NCBI GenBank assembly: GCA_023437305.1
Contig: JAEZGN010000023.1
Coordinates: 62,001-126,000 of the forward strand
Direction of reading: 5' to 3'
From: Bacteroidota bacterium
GTDB taxonomy: Bacteria > Bacteroidota > Bacteroidia > Bacteroidales > Dysgonomonadaceae
Length of the DNA stretch: 64,000 nucleotides
Shown: positions 16,864 to 25,572 of the stretch, piece by piece
Layout of the letters: the number at the start of each line of letters is the position of its first letter
How positions within the stretch are numbered: the first letter of the stretch is position 1
The notes under the pieces: model-generated
What the model saw: only the letters and a program-made list of their open reading frames with translations
Told to the model about the DNA's origin: nothing
Database searches by the model: none
Position numbers and translations under genes: made by a program

Positions 16864-16915
16864 ATACGAGTCCATTATAAGGACAGCACGTATTCATGTT
16901 CTAAATAAAACCAGG

Positions 16916-17278
16916 ATGATTGACGAACTTTACAATTTCTATTTGGATAAAGATGAGCCTCAAAAAAGCTGCTTGCTGGCATTGCGAAGTATCATATTAA
17001 CCCAAGACGAGTGTATTTCCGAAACACAGAAGTGGGGAATGCCTTGCTTCTGTTATAAGACGAAAATTCTGTGTTATCTTTGGGTTGACAAAAAGACAGA
17101 TGAACCATATATCCTCTTCGTTGAAGGAAAACACCTGAACCATCCCCAACTGGAAGCAGGCAGCAGATCCCGGATGAAAATATTCAGAGTTGATCCAAAT
17201 CAAGATTTACCTCTTGAGGTAATAAAAGAGCTTTTGAATGATGCTTTGGAGCTTTATACGAGTGGTAAGATAAAGTAA
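16916..17278 (+). CDS. DUF1801 (YdhG-like) family protein
   Basis: This 120-residue cytosolic protein has the layout of DUF1801/YdhG proteins: an N-terminal helix ending in an ETQKWGMPCFCYK segment (the family's E-x-x-K/W-G-x-P-x-F pattern), then strands with a Cys-Tyr-Leu-Trp core, and a C-terminal helical ELLNDALELY. Function is unknown for the family; the fold is shared with frataxin-like domains. Its stop is only 4 bases from the stop of the convergent gene at 17283, with no visible terminator. Confidence 0.8.
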   Translation: MIDELYNFYLDKDEPQKSCLLALRSIILTQDECISETQKWGMPCFCYKTKILCYLWVDKKTDEPYILFVEGKHLNHPQLEAGSRSRMKIFRVDPNQDLPLEVIKELLNDALELYTSGKIK

Positions 17279-17282
17279 AGGA

Positions 17283-18746
17283 TCAATTTAATTCACTTAC
17301 GTCATTTATTCCGTTGCGGTCAAATAAGACCCTATATTTTTTATAATATTCATCCTCGTCGGATTTACATTGTATAATAAAGTACAATGAATATACCTTA
17401 TTCCCTTCTATCGTTTCATATCCTTTCTCTGCATCTGATAAGTAGAGAGGGATAAAAGGATTATCCATCTTATGAGTGAAATTTATCAAGTGGAAACGCG
17501 TAATATCATTAATTCCCGAGAGGCGATACTCTTTATATTTTTCTATATCTTCTTTCGATAGGTTTACCCATTTTCGGTATAAAATTATTTTTTCATCATA
17601 CACCTGGTTTTCTGCTTCTACCAATGGGGTTCTCGCTCTGATATTTCGCACTTCATCCGGCAACTTATTTTCTTCTATAAAATCGAATGCCTCCTTGATC
17701 CAGCCAATCTCTTGCTTACGTATACTCAGCTTTAGTTTAGAGTCAAAATATTTTTTACCCAGCTTAGACGAAAAATAGTAACGCATCATATCTTTGATCC
17801 TGTCTTTGAACATATAACTAAAGACAAGGATTACAAAAAGGTCGGTAGTGAAATTTCCAAAACGAAGTGTTGCGAAAAAAGAGATTAGTGTAGCAAATAT
17901 CATAGCGATTCCCGCTGCAACACTGTAGTATAACTGCTGGGCAAAAAGTCCGTCTTTTTTTCTGATAATCTGTAAGAACAGGTCACTTTCAACGAATTTT
18001 TTCAGGATATTGCGTTGGGTAATTACCAAACTGTTGTGTTTTTCTTGCCCTTTTTCAAGTAGCATAAACCCTCTTTTCTTTTTATGGGCCTTTTCGCTTT
18101 CAATTAAGACGTATAGCTTTTCTCTAATTGTTTCGAATATCGGTTTGCCTTTTAGTATTCTCATAATCTGAAAGGCATATTGCTCTATGATATTACCGAG
18201 AAAGTCATCTCCGAATAGGAACAACTCCCGCTGTTGTTTCGTCATCTCGGGATTAGAAAGTTCTTCCCACTTTTCCCTGTATTGTAATGCTATTTCCTTT
18301 ACGTTGGCAATATAAGCTTCTACGTGAGAAACTATTTTTTCGTCTGTCGCTGTGCTTCCGATAATCTGTACATGTCGTCTCAATGCACTCTTTACGATGC
18401 AGACGAACATTTTTATTTGATAAGAAAAACTTTCTGTGAGTTTCTCATTGTTTGGATCCACAGCAAGGTCGTCTAATGCTTTTTGCAAACGTGGCAGAGG
18501 GCCACGTCCAGCCTTTAGTATTTCTTCGAGAGAATAAACGGGGGTAATAAGGCGAAGGTTATTCTTTACATCTCTGTAGAAGTCTTCTTTCTTGTATGTA
18601 GGGCGATTGATGTCAAGGCTATTAGGGAGAAATATCCACGTGTTGATTCTGAACTCATTTACATCCTTTTGGTTTTGGTCTGTTATAAAACCAATTTTGA
18701 ACTCTAAGGCAAAATTATCGTGAACTTTTACTTCTGTATCTATCAT
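17283..18746 (-). CDS. two-TM hypothetical protein
   Basis: I do not recognise this 487-residue protein. Residues 1-270 are hydrophilic and largely helical, with a KKKRGFMLLEKGQEKHN stretch near 222. Two close membrane helices follow (about 272-293 and 299-314), then a basic segment (KDRIKDMMRYY) and a mixed C-terminal domain of about 170 residues ending in beta-rich sequence. There is no signal peptide, so both large domains are probably cytosolic and joined by a membrane hairpin. It starts 54 bases after the CYTH gene, in the same direction. I cannot assign an activity. Confidence 0.75.
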   Translation of the reverse strand: MIDTEVKVHDNFALEFKIGFITDQNQKDVNEFRINTWIFLPNSLDINRPTYKKEDFYRDVKNNLRLITPVYSLEEILKAGRGPLPRLQKALDDLAVDPNNEKLTESFSYQIKMFVCIVKSALRRHVQIIGSTATDEKIVSHVEAYIANVKEIALQYREKWEELSNPEMTKQQRELFLFGDDFLGNIIEQYAFQIMRILKGKPIFETIREKLYVLIESEKAHKKKRGFMLLEKGQEKHNSLVITQRNILKKFVESDLFLQIIRKKDGLFAQQLYYSVAAGIAMIFATLISFFATLRFGNFTTDLFVILVFSYMFKDRIKDMMRYYFSSKLGKKYFDSKLKLSIRKQEIGWIKEAFDFIEENKLPDEVRNIRARTPLVEAENQVYDEKIILYRKWVNLSKEDIEKYKEYRLSGINDITRFHLINFTHKMDNPFIPLYLSDAEKGYETIEGNKVYSLYFIIQCKSDEDEYYKKYRVLFDRNGINDVSELN

Positions 18747-18800
18747 ATTTTCCCCTCCGTTTTCTAAGTATAATTCGAATTTAAGAAGAAAAGCTTACAA

Positions 18801-19268
18801 TCACCATTTAGAATAAGGAAGTTTTGTCAGAGAAGAATTATAGTAGCGTAGATCGCCTGTCACTTCTTCTCCTAGCCAGTTGGGCTTTTCAAATTGTTCG
18901 TTTTCTGAAGAGAGCTCAATCTCGGCCATAACAAGGCCTTGGTTTTCACCGTTGAATTCGTCTACTTCGAAGGTATGCCTGCCGCTCTTTATGTAATACC
19001 GGATTTTATCTATAATTCCCGGTTCGCACAATTTTAGTAATTCCCGGGCATCCTTTATCGATATTTCTTTTTCCCACTCAAAACGAGAAATGCCTGATTC
19101 GTTGCTTATCCCTTTGATTGTGATGTATGCTTTTTCCCCTTTTATCCGCACTCTTACCGTGCGTTCCTTCACCGAAGAAAGATATCCTTGCACGATTTCT
19201 TCGTGCGCATAGGCATATTCTTTGTAGTTTCCTTCGACCAGAAACTTGCGTTCAATCTCCAAAGCCAT
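18801..19268 (-). CDS. CYTH domain protein (triphosphate tunnel metalloenzyme)
   Basis: CYTH proteins form a beta-barrel tunnel that binds triphosphate with divalent metal. Bacterial members are mostly inorganic triphosphatases, and a few are class IV adenylate cyclases. The 155 residues start with MALEIERKF, holding the signature ExExK (EIERK, residues 4-8). Paired basic and acidic strand motifs such as RVRIKGEKAYITIKG and VMAEIELSSE follow, and the C-terminal segment GDLRYYNSSL fits the short bacterial form. The start is one base from the stop of the DUF4831 gene, so the two are almost certainly co-transcribed and translationally coupled. Confidence 0.92.
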   Translation of the reverse strand: MALEIERKFLVEGNYKEYAYAHEEIVQGYLSSVKERTVRVRIKGEKAYITIKGISNESGISRFEWEKEISIKDARELLKLCEPGIIDKIRYYIKSGRHTFEVDEFNGENQGLVMAEIELSSENEQFEKPNWLGEEVTGDLRYYNSSLTKLPYSKW

Positions 19269-19269
19269 A

Positions 19270-20346
19270 TTACTGGATAATTTGTTTTACAGCTCCCAGC
19301 TCAGGATAGAAAATCACTTTGATTGGTAATTTATTGTTATCAAACATTTTCGGAGTCAATACATCTTGAATTCCATACTGAACGATGTCGCATTCTTTTT
19401 TGACATAATCCTTGCTATTATAAGTTATTTGCAAACTGGCCTTGTTCGGGATATTGTATATGATTCCGGCAGAGAATTTTTTCTCCAATTCTTTTTGTTC
19501 TTTAGGTGTCAGTATTTGCTCTTCCCTCGGATCTTTGTTTTTGAGAGACAAATATACAGGAGCTCCTGCCAGATCGTTGGCATCCACAACTCCAAGCTTA
19601 GATGAGAATCTGAAAATAATTTGATTCTCTATGTTTTTTGTATCGGGGATTATCGTAAATTCTTTTGTTCCTGTTTCTGTTGTTTCAGTTCCTGCAAACA
19701 TAGCTGTGAGTGCTTTTTCTTGCTCATCAAGTTGAGTCATCACCAGTTTATATGCATTGCCGTCAGGAGGCATGTTGTCTGCTTCGCCTGTCAGTATATT
19801 TGTGCGGCTTTCACGTAAACGATAAATTTGTTTTGCGATCAGTTCGGCTTGTTTTGCTGTAGAACCTGCACGTAGAATCTCTTCGGAAAGGAAGCTCCGT
19901 GGATTTAATGTCGTTTCACTCACTTTAGCCGGAGCTTCTACTATCTCTTCTTTTGGGAAAACATAGTCGTCGTTGATCGCACATATCAGCCCATCCTTTG
20001 TCAGTGTAACGAAAGGAGCCGTTGTATTCGATCGGAATTCTACCAGATAAGACTTGTCTTTATCTACTATTCCTTTTGTGGTAGCATCTATATTGTCGAT
20101 AGTGTAGGTTACACTATTTTCGTTTATGGGATTGGTTATGCTTAGGTATCGCTCGGCATATTGATAAAATTCACCGGCTTTTTTCGTGGTCTTTGTATAG
20201 TTTACGGTAACTATAACAGAGGTTTTCGGTAATGAGTACGCCACACCATAATCATTTCCTTTCACTGCACTCATTTTAACAGTATTCTGTGCAGGTAATG
20301 TGAGAGCTCCTATTGCAAGCAAAAGAAATAAGCTTAGAGACTTCAT
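19270..20346 (-). CDS. DUF4831 family exported protein
   Basis: This 358-residue protein has a clear signal peptide (MKSLSLFLLLAIGALTLPAQ) and no lipobox, so it is probably periplasmic. The body resembles DUF4831 proteins, common and uncharacterised in Bacteroidetes: an early YGVAYSLPKT segment, a central LNPRSFLSEEILRAGSTAKQ helix, RLRESRTNILTGEADNMP, and a beta-rich C-terminus. It is the first gene of a three-gene minus-strand set with the CYTH protein and the two-TM protein, and a -7 element lies just upstream. Confidence 0.8.
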   Translation of the reverse strand: MKSLSLFLLLAIGALTLPAQNTVKMSAVKGNDYGVAYSLPKTSVIVTVNYTKTTKKAGEFYQYAERYLSITNPINENSVTYTIDNIDATTKGIVDKDKSYLVEFRSNTTAPFVTLTKDGLICAINDDYVFPKEEIVEAPAKVSETTLNPRSFLSEEILRAGSTAKQAELIAKQIYRLRESRTNILTGEADNMPPDGNAYKLVMTQLDEQEKALTAMFAGTETTETGTKEFTIIPDTKNIENQIIFRFSSKLGVVDANDLAGAPVYLSLKNKDPREEQILTPKEQKELEKKFSAGIIYNIPNKASLQITYNSKDYVKKECDIVQYGIQDVLTPKMFDNNKLPIKVIFYPELGAVKQIIQ

Positions 20347-20375
20347 TCGTTCTTTATTTTATAATATTAGTCTCA

Positions 20376-20383
20376 CAAAGCTA
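20376..20383 (-). promoter_or_regulatory. putative -7 element of the DUF4831 operon
   Basis: On the minus strand this reads TAGCTTTG, an exact TAnnTTTG, 30 bases before the start at 20346. A -33 TTTG is not evident. Confidence 0.4.
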
Positions 20384-20580
20384 ATTATTTTTTATGGATT
20401 TTCGACCTACAACTATCTAAACCTTAAAGCTTCTATTGGAGAGTAATGATTAACGGTAAGGAGGAAAAGGAGATACTTATAAATAATAATTATTTATAGA
20501 TAACGTCCAGACTTTTATTTTAGTCTAGAGGAGCTCAAATTATTATCGACTACTTAAGTATGAAAAGAATTTATCGTCGT

Positions 20581-20660
20581 CTTTTTTGTCATCCTGACGA
20601 AGGAAGGATCTCCTCGCTATAAAGAGTCGAGATGCTTCGTTGCCTCAGCATGACAAAGAG
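20581..20660. repeat. palindromic REP/MITE-like element
   Basis: An imperfect 80-base inverted repeat opens with TGTCATCCTGACGAAGGAAG and closes with the complementary GATGCTTCGTTGCCTCAGCA then TGACA. It resembles the intergenic repeats built on GTCATCCTGA...CGAAGGATCTC that occur in many bacterial genomes. The GC-richer composition stands out against the AT-rich gap (20347-20792), in which I see no gene. Only one copy is present in this window. It could fold into one long stem. Confidence 0.6.
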
Positions 20661-20734
20661 AATATCCGATAGTAATTATTATTGAATGCTTAATTCTTAA
20701 ATTTATCATTTTCTTGAAAAATAATTCTTTTTTT

Positions 20735-20760
20735 TGTAACACTTCTATTTTCGATTCGTA
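20735..20760 (+). promoter_or_regulatory. ECF-type promoter of the sigma operon
   Basis: TGTAAC (20735-20740) and CGTA (20757-20760) are separated by exactly 16 bases, the spacing of ECF sigma promoters (AAC -35 core, CGT -10 core). The predicted start would be near 20767, about 26 bases before the sigma gene, suggesting autoregulation. A TGTAAC element also precedes the second ECF operon (30553). Confidence 0.5.
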
Positions 20761-20792
20761 GATGTTATTAGAAGGGTAACCTAAAACATTAA

Positions 20793-21323
20793 ATGATAAG
20801 CTTCGATTCTAATATTATAGATCAGTGTAGAAAGGGTCAACAGTTGGCTCAAATGCAGATTTACTCTACTTTTTATAAGAGAGTTTATAATGCATGCTAT
20901 AGGGTTCTGTATGATAGTCTCGAAGCAGAGGATGCAATGCAAGAGAGCTTTCTGAAAGCATTCTCGAGTTTGGATAGCTATAGAGAGTCTGTTCCTTTCG
21001 AGGCATGGCTTGTAAGGATAGGCATTAATACATCTATTGACAAGCTGAGAAAAAGAAACTTGGAAACGGTCGATTTTAATGAGAATATCAACTATGATAT
21101 AGTAGACTCGGATGATAGCGAAGAGTGGGAGCAGATATTAGATCGTGTAGAGCAGGTGAAAACTGCAATAACGAAGCTGCCGGAGTCGAGCCGTTTGATT
21201 GTAAATCTTTACCTTATAGAAGGGTATGATCACGAAGAGATTAGTGAGATTCTGAATATAGCGCCCGGAACGGTGCGTATACAATATATGAGGGCAAAAC
21301 AAAAATTATTGGAACTCGTCTAA
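20793..21323 (+). CDS. ECF-family RNA polymerase sigma factor
   Basis: This 176-residue protein has only regions 2 and 4, as ECF sigma factors do. Region 2 includes YSTFYKRVYNACYRVL and the AEDAMQESFLKAF core-binding and -10 segment near 45-60. Region 4 is the C-terminal helix-turn-helix GYDHEEISEILNIAPGTVRI. It would direct RNA polymerase to stress- or envelope-responsive promoters. It heads a four-gene operon with gaps of 15, 12 and 8 bases; the next gene is a membrane protein, its likely anti-sigma factor. An ECF-like promoter upstream suggests autoregulation. Confidence 0.93.
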   Translation: MISFDSNIIDQCRKGQQLAQMQIYSTFYKRVYNACYRVLYDSLEAEDAMQESFLKAFSSLDSYRESVPFEAWLVRIGINTSIDKLRKRNLETVDFNENINYDIVDSDDSEEWEQILDRVEQVKTAITKLPESSRLIVNLYLIEGYDHEEISEILNIAPGTVRIQYMRAKQKLLELV

Positions 21324-21338
21324 AAAAGGAGGGAAGGT

Positions 21339-21884
21339 ATGAATGACATAAGAAAAAAAATAGACAGAAACAGAGATTTGTTTGACGATCAGGAACCATC
21401 ATTCGGACACATGGAGCGATTCGAAGCGCTATTGAAAAGTAAGAATGAAGAAAGCTTGAAAAACGAAAAACGAGTGAAACGGGTACGTTTCATAAGTGCC
21501 ATATCTGTCGCGGCATCCATTGCCATACTAATAGCCGTTGTTGTTAGGTTCTCTACACCCGACAATACAGGCGCGAATATTCCTGCACCGGAGGTAATTG
21601 GAGCAACGGATGAATTTAAAACAACAAATGATTATTATAATCAGAAAATGGAAGCAAAGATTGCCGATATAATGTGTAAACTCGCATATACAGATACCGA
21701 AAATCAGGCGCGACTGACCAAGGATATACAGAGGATAATAGATGGTAATAATGATTTTATCAACGAAATCTCTAAAAATGAAGATAAGGATATGGCTATT
21801 CATTTTTTGGTGAAACATTATAAAACGAATATCCATGTACTCGAAAATATAGATCAAAAATTAGGAAAATATACCAAATGCTAA
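21339..21884 (+). CDS. single-TM protein, candidate anti-sigma factor
   Basis: This 181-residue protein has a cytosolic N-terminus of about 48 residues with a SFGHMERFEALL motif, similar to the GHxxRFxxRL stretch seen in many Bacteroidetes proteins encoded next to ECF sigma genes. One TM helix follows (about 49-71), then a periplasmic, mainly helical domain. Position right after an ECF sigma gene and this topology argue for an anti-sigma factor that holds the sigma at the membrane. No zinc-binding HxxxCxxC motif is present, so it is not a ZAS-type anti-sigma. The binding role is inferred from context. Confidence 0.7.
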   Translation: MNDIRKKIDRNRDLFDDQEPSFGHMERFEALLKSKNEESLKNEKRVKRVRFISAISVAASIAILIAVVVRFSTPDNTGANIPAPEVIGATDEFKTTNDYYNQKMEAKIADIMCKLAYTDTENQARLTKDIQRIIDGNNDFINEISKNEDKDMAIHFLVKHYKTNIHVLENIDQKLGKYTKC

Positions 21885-21896
21885 TATAATTAAGGG

Positions 21897-23201
21897 ATGA
21901 AAAAGTATATATTGTTTATCGGTTTGTGCAGCCTTGCTCTAATTCAATTAGGAGCATCGGAAAAGATAAAGGGTGATCTGCCTCAAGACTCTATTAATGG
22001 TAAAGGAAGATTTAATATAGAAATTCCGAACATAGAAATTCCGGATATGGATTTGGATTTTGATGCCCTTAATTTTGATTATAAGTTTGACTTCAACTTT
22101 GATACTACCCAGTGGTTGGGATGGAAGGAAGATTTTGAAAAATCCGGTGTCAAAAACCTTAAGGAATTGGAGAAAAACTTGAAAGTGAACAAAGGAAGAT
22201 TGTCGGAATTGACTAAAAATTTGAAGTCCAGGTCTAATAATGATAACTTGAATGTCTTTTCAAATAATCAGAAAGGCAAAACTCCCGATCGGATTGAGAC
22301 TAAAACGTACTCTAACATTTCAGAAATCGATATCTCTCATAAATATGGAAATATATTGGTAAGGGAATCCCGATCGAAGAATGTAGAGTTAGAAATTCAA
22401 TATTTTAACAAACTTAATCGGAGAAATCCTGTTAGGATTTCAGAGGAGAAAGGAGTGTTGGCTATAGCTAGTCTCGGATCGAGTATGAATCAAATCGACT
22501 TAGTGATAAGTATTCCACGCAACATTAAGCTTAATGTAGATCTAAAATATGGAAGATTGAAAATGAATGAGTTTAATGCACCTTTTTCAGCCAATCTGTC
22601 TTATAGTACCTTCGATGCAGAAAGCTTTTCTGGAGCCAGGCCAACTATTAAGGATAAGTATGGAAAAGTAACGATAAGCAAATTGCAGGATGCCGTTTTG
22701 TCGACTTCTTATTCGAAAGTAAAAATAGATAAGGCGAATAGACTAGACTTGTCGGGAGCTTATAGTGACTTTGTGTTGGATGATGTGCAAACTATTTCGG
22801 CTCAGTTGTCTTCTACTTCGGGCGACTTTAAAATAGGCTCGTTGGGAGAGATGGATGGTAAATTCAATTATGCCGACATATCGATTGATAACCTCCGATC
22901 CAGAATGAATGTAATCTGCAACTATTCTGATGTAAAGGTTAATTCAATATCTCCAAATACAAATATCAATGTAAAAGGAAACTACTCTGATGTAGAATTA
23001 AGCATTCCCAATAATGTAGGTGCGTCATTCAATGTCGTACTGGTGCAAGGAGATATGAATGTGTCGAAAAAATATACGGTAAAATACACTGAGCAAACCG
23101 AAACATCGAATACAGTTATTAAAAAAGGGCAGGTAGGGACTAAAAGACCAACTGCTACAATTACCGTATCGAGCAATTATGCAGATGTGAAAATAAAATA
23201 A
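21897..23201 (+). CDS. exported beta-solenoid protein (DUF4097-like)
   Basis: This 434-residue protein has a signal peptide (KKYILFIGLCSLALIQLGAS). A peculiar Asp/Phe/Ile-rich segment follows near 40-70 (IEIPNIEIPDMDLDFDALNF), then a Lys-rich helix. From about 135 to the end there is a beta-strand repeat region in which a rung motif Y-[SA]-[DK]-[VFI]-x-[LIVK] recurs: YSKVKI, YSDFVL, YADISI, YSDVKV, YSDVEL, and YADVKI at the very C-terminus. This is the pattern of DUF4097-type right-handed beta-solenoids. It lies 12 bases after the anti-sigma candidate and 8 before another solenoid protein. A periplasmic or surface role is likely; the ligand is unknown. Confidence 0.75.
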   Translation: MKKYILFIGLCSLALIQLGASEKIKGDLPQDSINGKGRFNIEIPNIEIPDMDLDFDALNFDYKFDFNFDTTQWLGWKEDFEKSGVKNLKELEKNLKVNKGRLSELTKNLKSRSNNDNLNVFSNNQKGKTPDRIETKTYSNISEIDISHKYGNILVRESRSKNVELEIQYFNKLNRRNPVRISEEKGVLAIASLGSSMNQIDLVISIPRNIKLNVDLKYGRLKMNEFNAPFSANLSYSTFDAESFSGARPTIKDKYGKVTISKLQDAVLSTSYSKVKIDKANRLDLSGAYSDFVLDDVQTISAQLSSTSGDFKIGSLGEMDGKFNYADISIDNLRSRMNVICNYSDVKVNSISPNTNINVKGNYSDVELSIPNNVGASFNVVLVQGDMNVSKKYTVKYTEQTETSNTVIKKGQVGTKRPTATITVSSNYADVKIK

Positions 23202-23209
23202 AACTAAAA

Positions 23210-23902
23210 ATGAATGTTATGAAATTTATTGGTATCTCTATATTAAGTATCATCGTATTGTTTGTCTCGTGCGGATCGTCTAAAACCTCAAATGTTGAAA
23301 AAATAAATCTGAGTTCTTATACCGGTATTGAGGTTAAGTCGGGTATTGAGGTTTATTTTGCTTATGGTAGAAGCCATACTGCGCAAATAGACAGCTCCGA
23401 GCCTATAAATGTATATGTAGAGAATGGCGTTTTGAAAGTGAATAGAAAAGGTAAAAGCAATAAGAGAGTGAAAGTATATCTTACAGCAAGCAATATAGAA
23501 TCCATAGCACTTTCGGGAGGATCAAAGTTTTCTACCGACGAACTCAGAAATAAGACGGGAATATCTATTGCAGCTTCAGGAGGTTCTAGTTTTGATATAA
23601 AGAGACTGGAGTCGAGGGTATCTAATATTGCAGTCTCGGGTGGCTCTCGTTATAATATAAATGAAGTGAGGTCAGAAACGTTAAATATTGCCTCCTCCGG
23701 TGGAAGTACTTCGTCTTTGGATATAAAGAGTGCCAGGGCTGCAAGTGTGGCGGTAAGCGGAGGCTCTAATGTTGTGTTGACAGGATCAGTTGAGAGTATT
23801 TCGGTTATTAGCTCGGGAAATGCCAATGTAGATATTGTAAATCTTAAATATAAAGACATTCAGGCAAATACCTCAGGTAGAGGACGTATTCAAAGAAGAT
23901 AA
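23210..23902 (+). CDS. head-GIN (DUF2807) lipoprotein
   Basis: This 230-residue protein has a short hydrophobic start and a lipobox ending FVSC (Cys 21, or Cys 18 if the ATG at 23219 is used), so it is a lipoprotein. The body matches the DUF2807 head-GIN domain, a beta-solenoid named from adhesin heads: rungs marked by SGGS recur (ALSGGSKF, AASGGSSF, AVSGGSRY, ASSGGSTS, AVSGGSNV), ending ISSGNANV. It is the last gene of the ECF operon, followed by a strong terminator. Adhesion or envelope structure is the family's guess at function; none is proven. Confidence 0.85.
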   Translation: MNVMKFIGISILSIIVLFVSCGSSKTSNVEKINLSSYTGIEVKSGIEVYFAYGRSHTAQIDSSEPINVYVENGVLKVNRKGKSNKRVKVYLTASNIESIALSGGSKFSTDELRNKTGISIAASGGSSFDIKRLESRVSNIAVSGGSRYNINEVRSETLNIASSGGSTSSLDIKSARAASVAVSGGSNVVLTGSVESISVISSGNANVDIVNLKYKDIQANTSGRGRIQRR

Positions 23903-23925
23903 TCGTAATTGAGTGAATATATACG

Positions 23926-23953
23926 GCCGGAAATCAAATTTCCGGCTTTTTTT
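23926..23953 (+). terminator. terminator of the first ECF operon
   Basis: A perfect 9-bp stem GCCGGAAAT / ATTTCCGGC (23926-23934 and 23938-23946) is followed by seven T. Confidence 0.92.
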
Positions 23954-24019
23954 ATTTTCATCTCCGGCATTGTTTTTATTTCTTCTGCCACTATTCTTAC
24001 TATATTGCAATATTTTGTA

Positions 24020-24027
24020 TAATTTTG
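24020..24027 (+). promoter_or_regulatory. putative -7 element of gltX
   Basis: TAATTTTG fits TAnnTTTG and lies 24 bases before the gltX ATG. A TTG upstream is too close to serve as a standard -33. Confidence 0.4.
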
Positions 24028-24050
24028 TAGCCTCTTTAAAAAAATAAAGT

Positions 24051-25565
24051 ATGTCTCAAAAAGTTAGGGTGCGTTTTGCACCGAGCCCGACCGGACCACT
24101 TCACATTGGTGGGGTACGTACGGCATTATATAATTATCTCTTTGCAAAAAAAAATAACGGCGATTTTATCCTTCGTATAGAGGATACCGATTCGCAACGT
24201 TTTGTGCCGGGTGCAGAAGAATATATCATCGAAGCTCTCACATGGTTGGGATTAAAGTTTGATGAAGGTACACATATTGGAGGTACTCATGCTCCATATC
24301 GGCAATCGGAGAGAAAAGAGATTTATAAAAAATATGTAGATATACTTATCCAAAAAGGAGCAGCTTATATTGCGTTTGATACTCCCGAAGATCTGACGGC
24401 TAAGCGTGAGGCTGTGAGTAACTTTCAGTATGATGCTTCTACACGGGGAGAGATGCGAAACTCGTTGACCCTCTCTCAAGAAGAAGTACAGTCACTCATA
24501 GATGCCGGCAATCAGTACGTAGTCCGATTCAAGATCGAAGCAGGGCAAGAAGTATTGGTGAATGACGTTATTCGTGGCGAAGTAAAATACAACTCATCGG
24601 TACTCGACGATAAAGTTCTTTATAAATCGGCAGATCATTTGCCTACATATCATTTGGCGAATATCGTAGACGATCACCTGATGGAGATAACACACGTTAT
24701 CCGTGGTGAAGAATGGTTGCCTTCAGCCCCTTTGCATGTATTATTGTATAAGGCTTTTGGATGGGAAGATTCTATGCCCCAATTTGCTCACCTTCCGCTA
24801 TTGTTGAAGCCCGAAGGAAATGGAAAATTGAGTAAGCGTGATGGCGACCGTTTAGGTTTTCCTGTTTTTCCATTAGAATGGAAGGACCCGCAGAGCGGTG
24901 AAATTTCGTCAGGCTACCGGGAAAGTGGGTATCTGCCCGAAGCTGTAATCAATTTCCTTGCTCTTTTGGGATGGAATCCGGGTAATGATCAGGAAATAAT
25001 GTCGATGGAAGAACTTATTCAACTTTTTTCATTGGAAAAATGTAGTAAGAGCGGAGCCAAATTTGATTACGAAAAAGGAAAATGGTTCAATCACCAATAT
25101 ATCCAATTGAGACCAAATAGCGAAATAGCTGCAATTTTTTATCCTATTCTACAAGATAAAGGGGTCGAATGCCCGTTGCAATATATAGAAACAGTTGTTG
25201 GTCTGGTAAAAGAACGAGTAAGTTTCGTAAAAGAATTGTGGGATCAGTCTTCTTTCTTCTTTGTGGCTCCAACTACTTATGATGAGAAGGTTGTGAAAAA
25301 ACGTTGGAAAGAAGAATCGCCGTCTCAATTGAGCGAGCTGGCAGAAGTTCTGAAAGGAATTGATGATTTCTCTTCTCACAATCAGGAAGAAATAGTGAAA
25401 GGATGGATTGAATCGAAAGGCTATCATCTCGGTAATATAATGAATGCATTCCGTCTGGCTGTTGTAGGGGAGTCGAAAGGTCCTCATATGTTTGATATTA
25501 CGGCAACTATTGGGAAAGAAGAGACAATAGCCCGACTTGAAAAGGCAATCTTAAATATTAAATAA
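24051..25565 (+). CDS. gltX: glutamyl-tRNA synthetase
   Basis: GltX charges tRNA-Glu with glutamate using ATP. The 504 residues are normal for the bacterial enzyme. The class I HIGH motif appears as HIGG (18-21) within PSPTGPLHIGG, and the KMSKS loop as KLSKR (259-263). The LRIEDTDSQR substrate motif is near 41-50. The C-terminal anticodon-binding helical domain is complete. The Kdo transferase gene follows after 7 bases, so the two are probably co-transcribed. Confidence 0.98.
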   Translation: MSQKVRVRFAPSPTGPLHIGGVRTALYNYLFAKKNNGDFILRIEDTDSQRFVPGAEEYIIEALTWLGLKFDEGTHIGGTHAPYRQSERKEIYKKYVDILIQKGAAYIAFDTPEDLTAKREAVSNFQYDASTRGEMRNSLTLSQEEVQSLIDAGNQYVVRFKIEAGQEVLVNDVIRGEVKYNSSVLDDKVLYKSADHLPTYHLANIVDDHLMEITHVIRGEEWLPSAPLHVLLYKAFGWEDSMPQFAHLPLLLKPEGNGKLSKRDGDRLGFPVFPLEWKDPQSGEISSGYRESGYLPEAVINFLALLGWNPGNDQEIMSMEELIQLFSLEKCSKSGAKFDYEKGKWFNHQYIQLRPNSEIAAIFYPILQDKGVECPLQYIETVVGLVKERVSFVKELWDQSSFFFVAPTTYDEKVVKKRWKEESPSQLSELAEVLKGIDDFSSHNQEEIVKGWIESKGYHLGNIMNAFRLAVVGESKGPHMFDITATIGKEETIARLEKAILNIK

Positions 25566-25572
25566 CAAGAAG

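Noticed and set aside
23516..23830. SGGS-coding periodic repeats as a DNA repeat array
   Set aside because: The periodicity is at protein level (beta-solenoid rungs); the DNA is not closely repeated.
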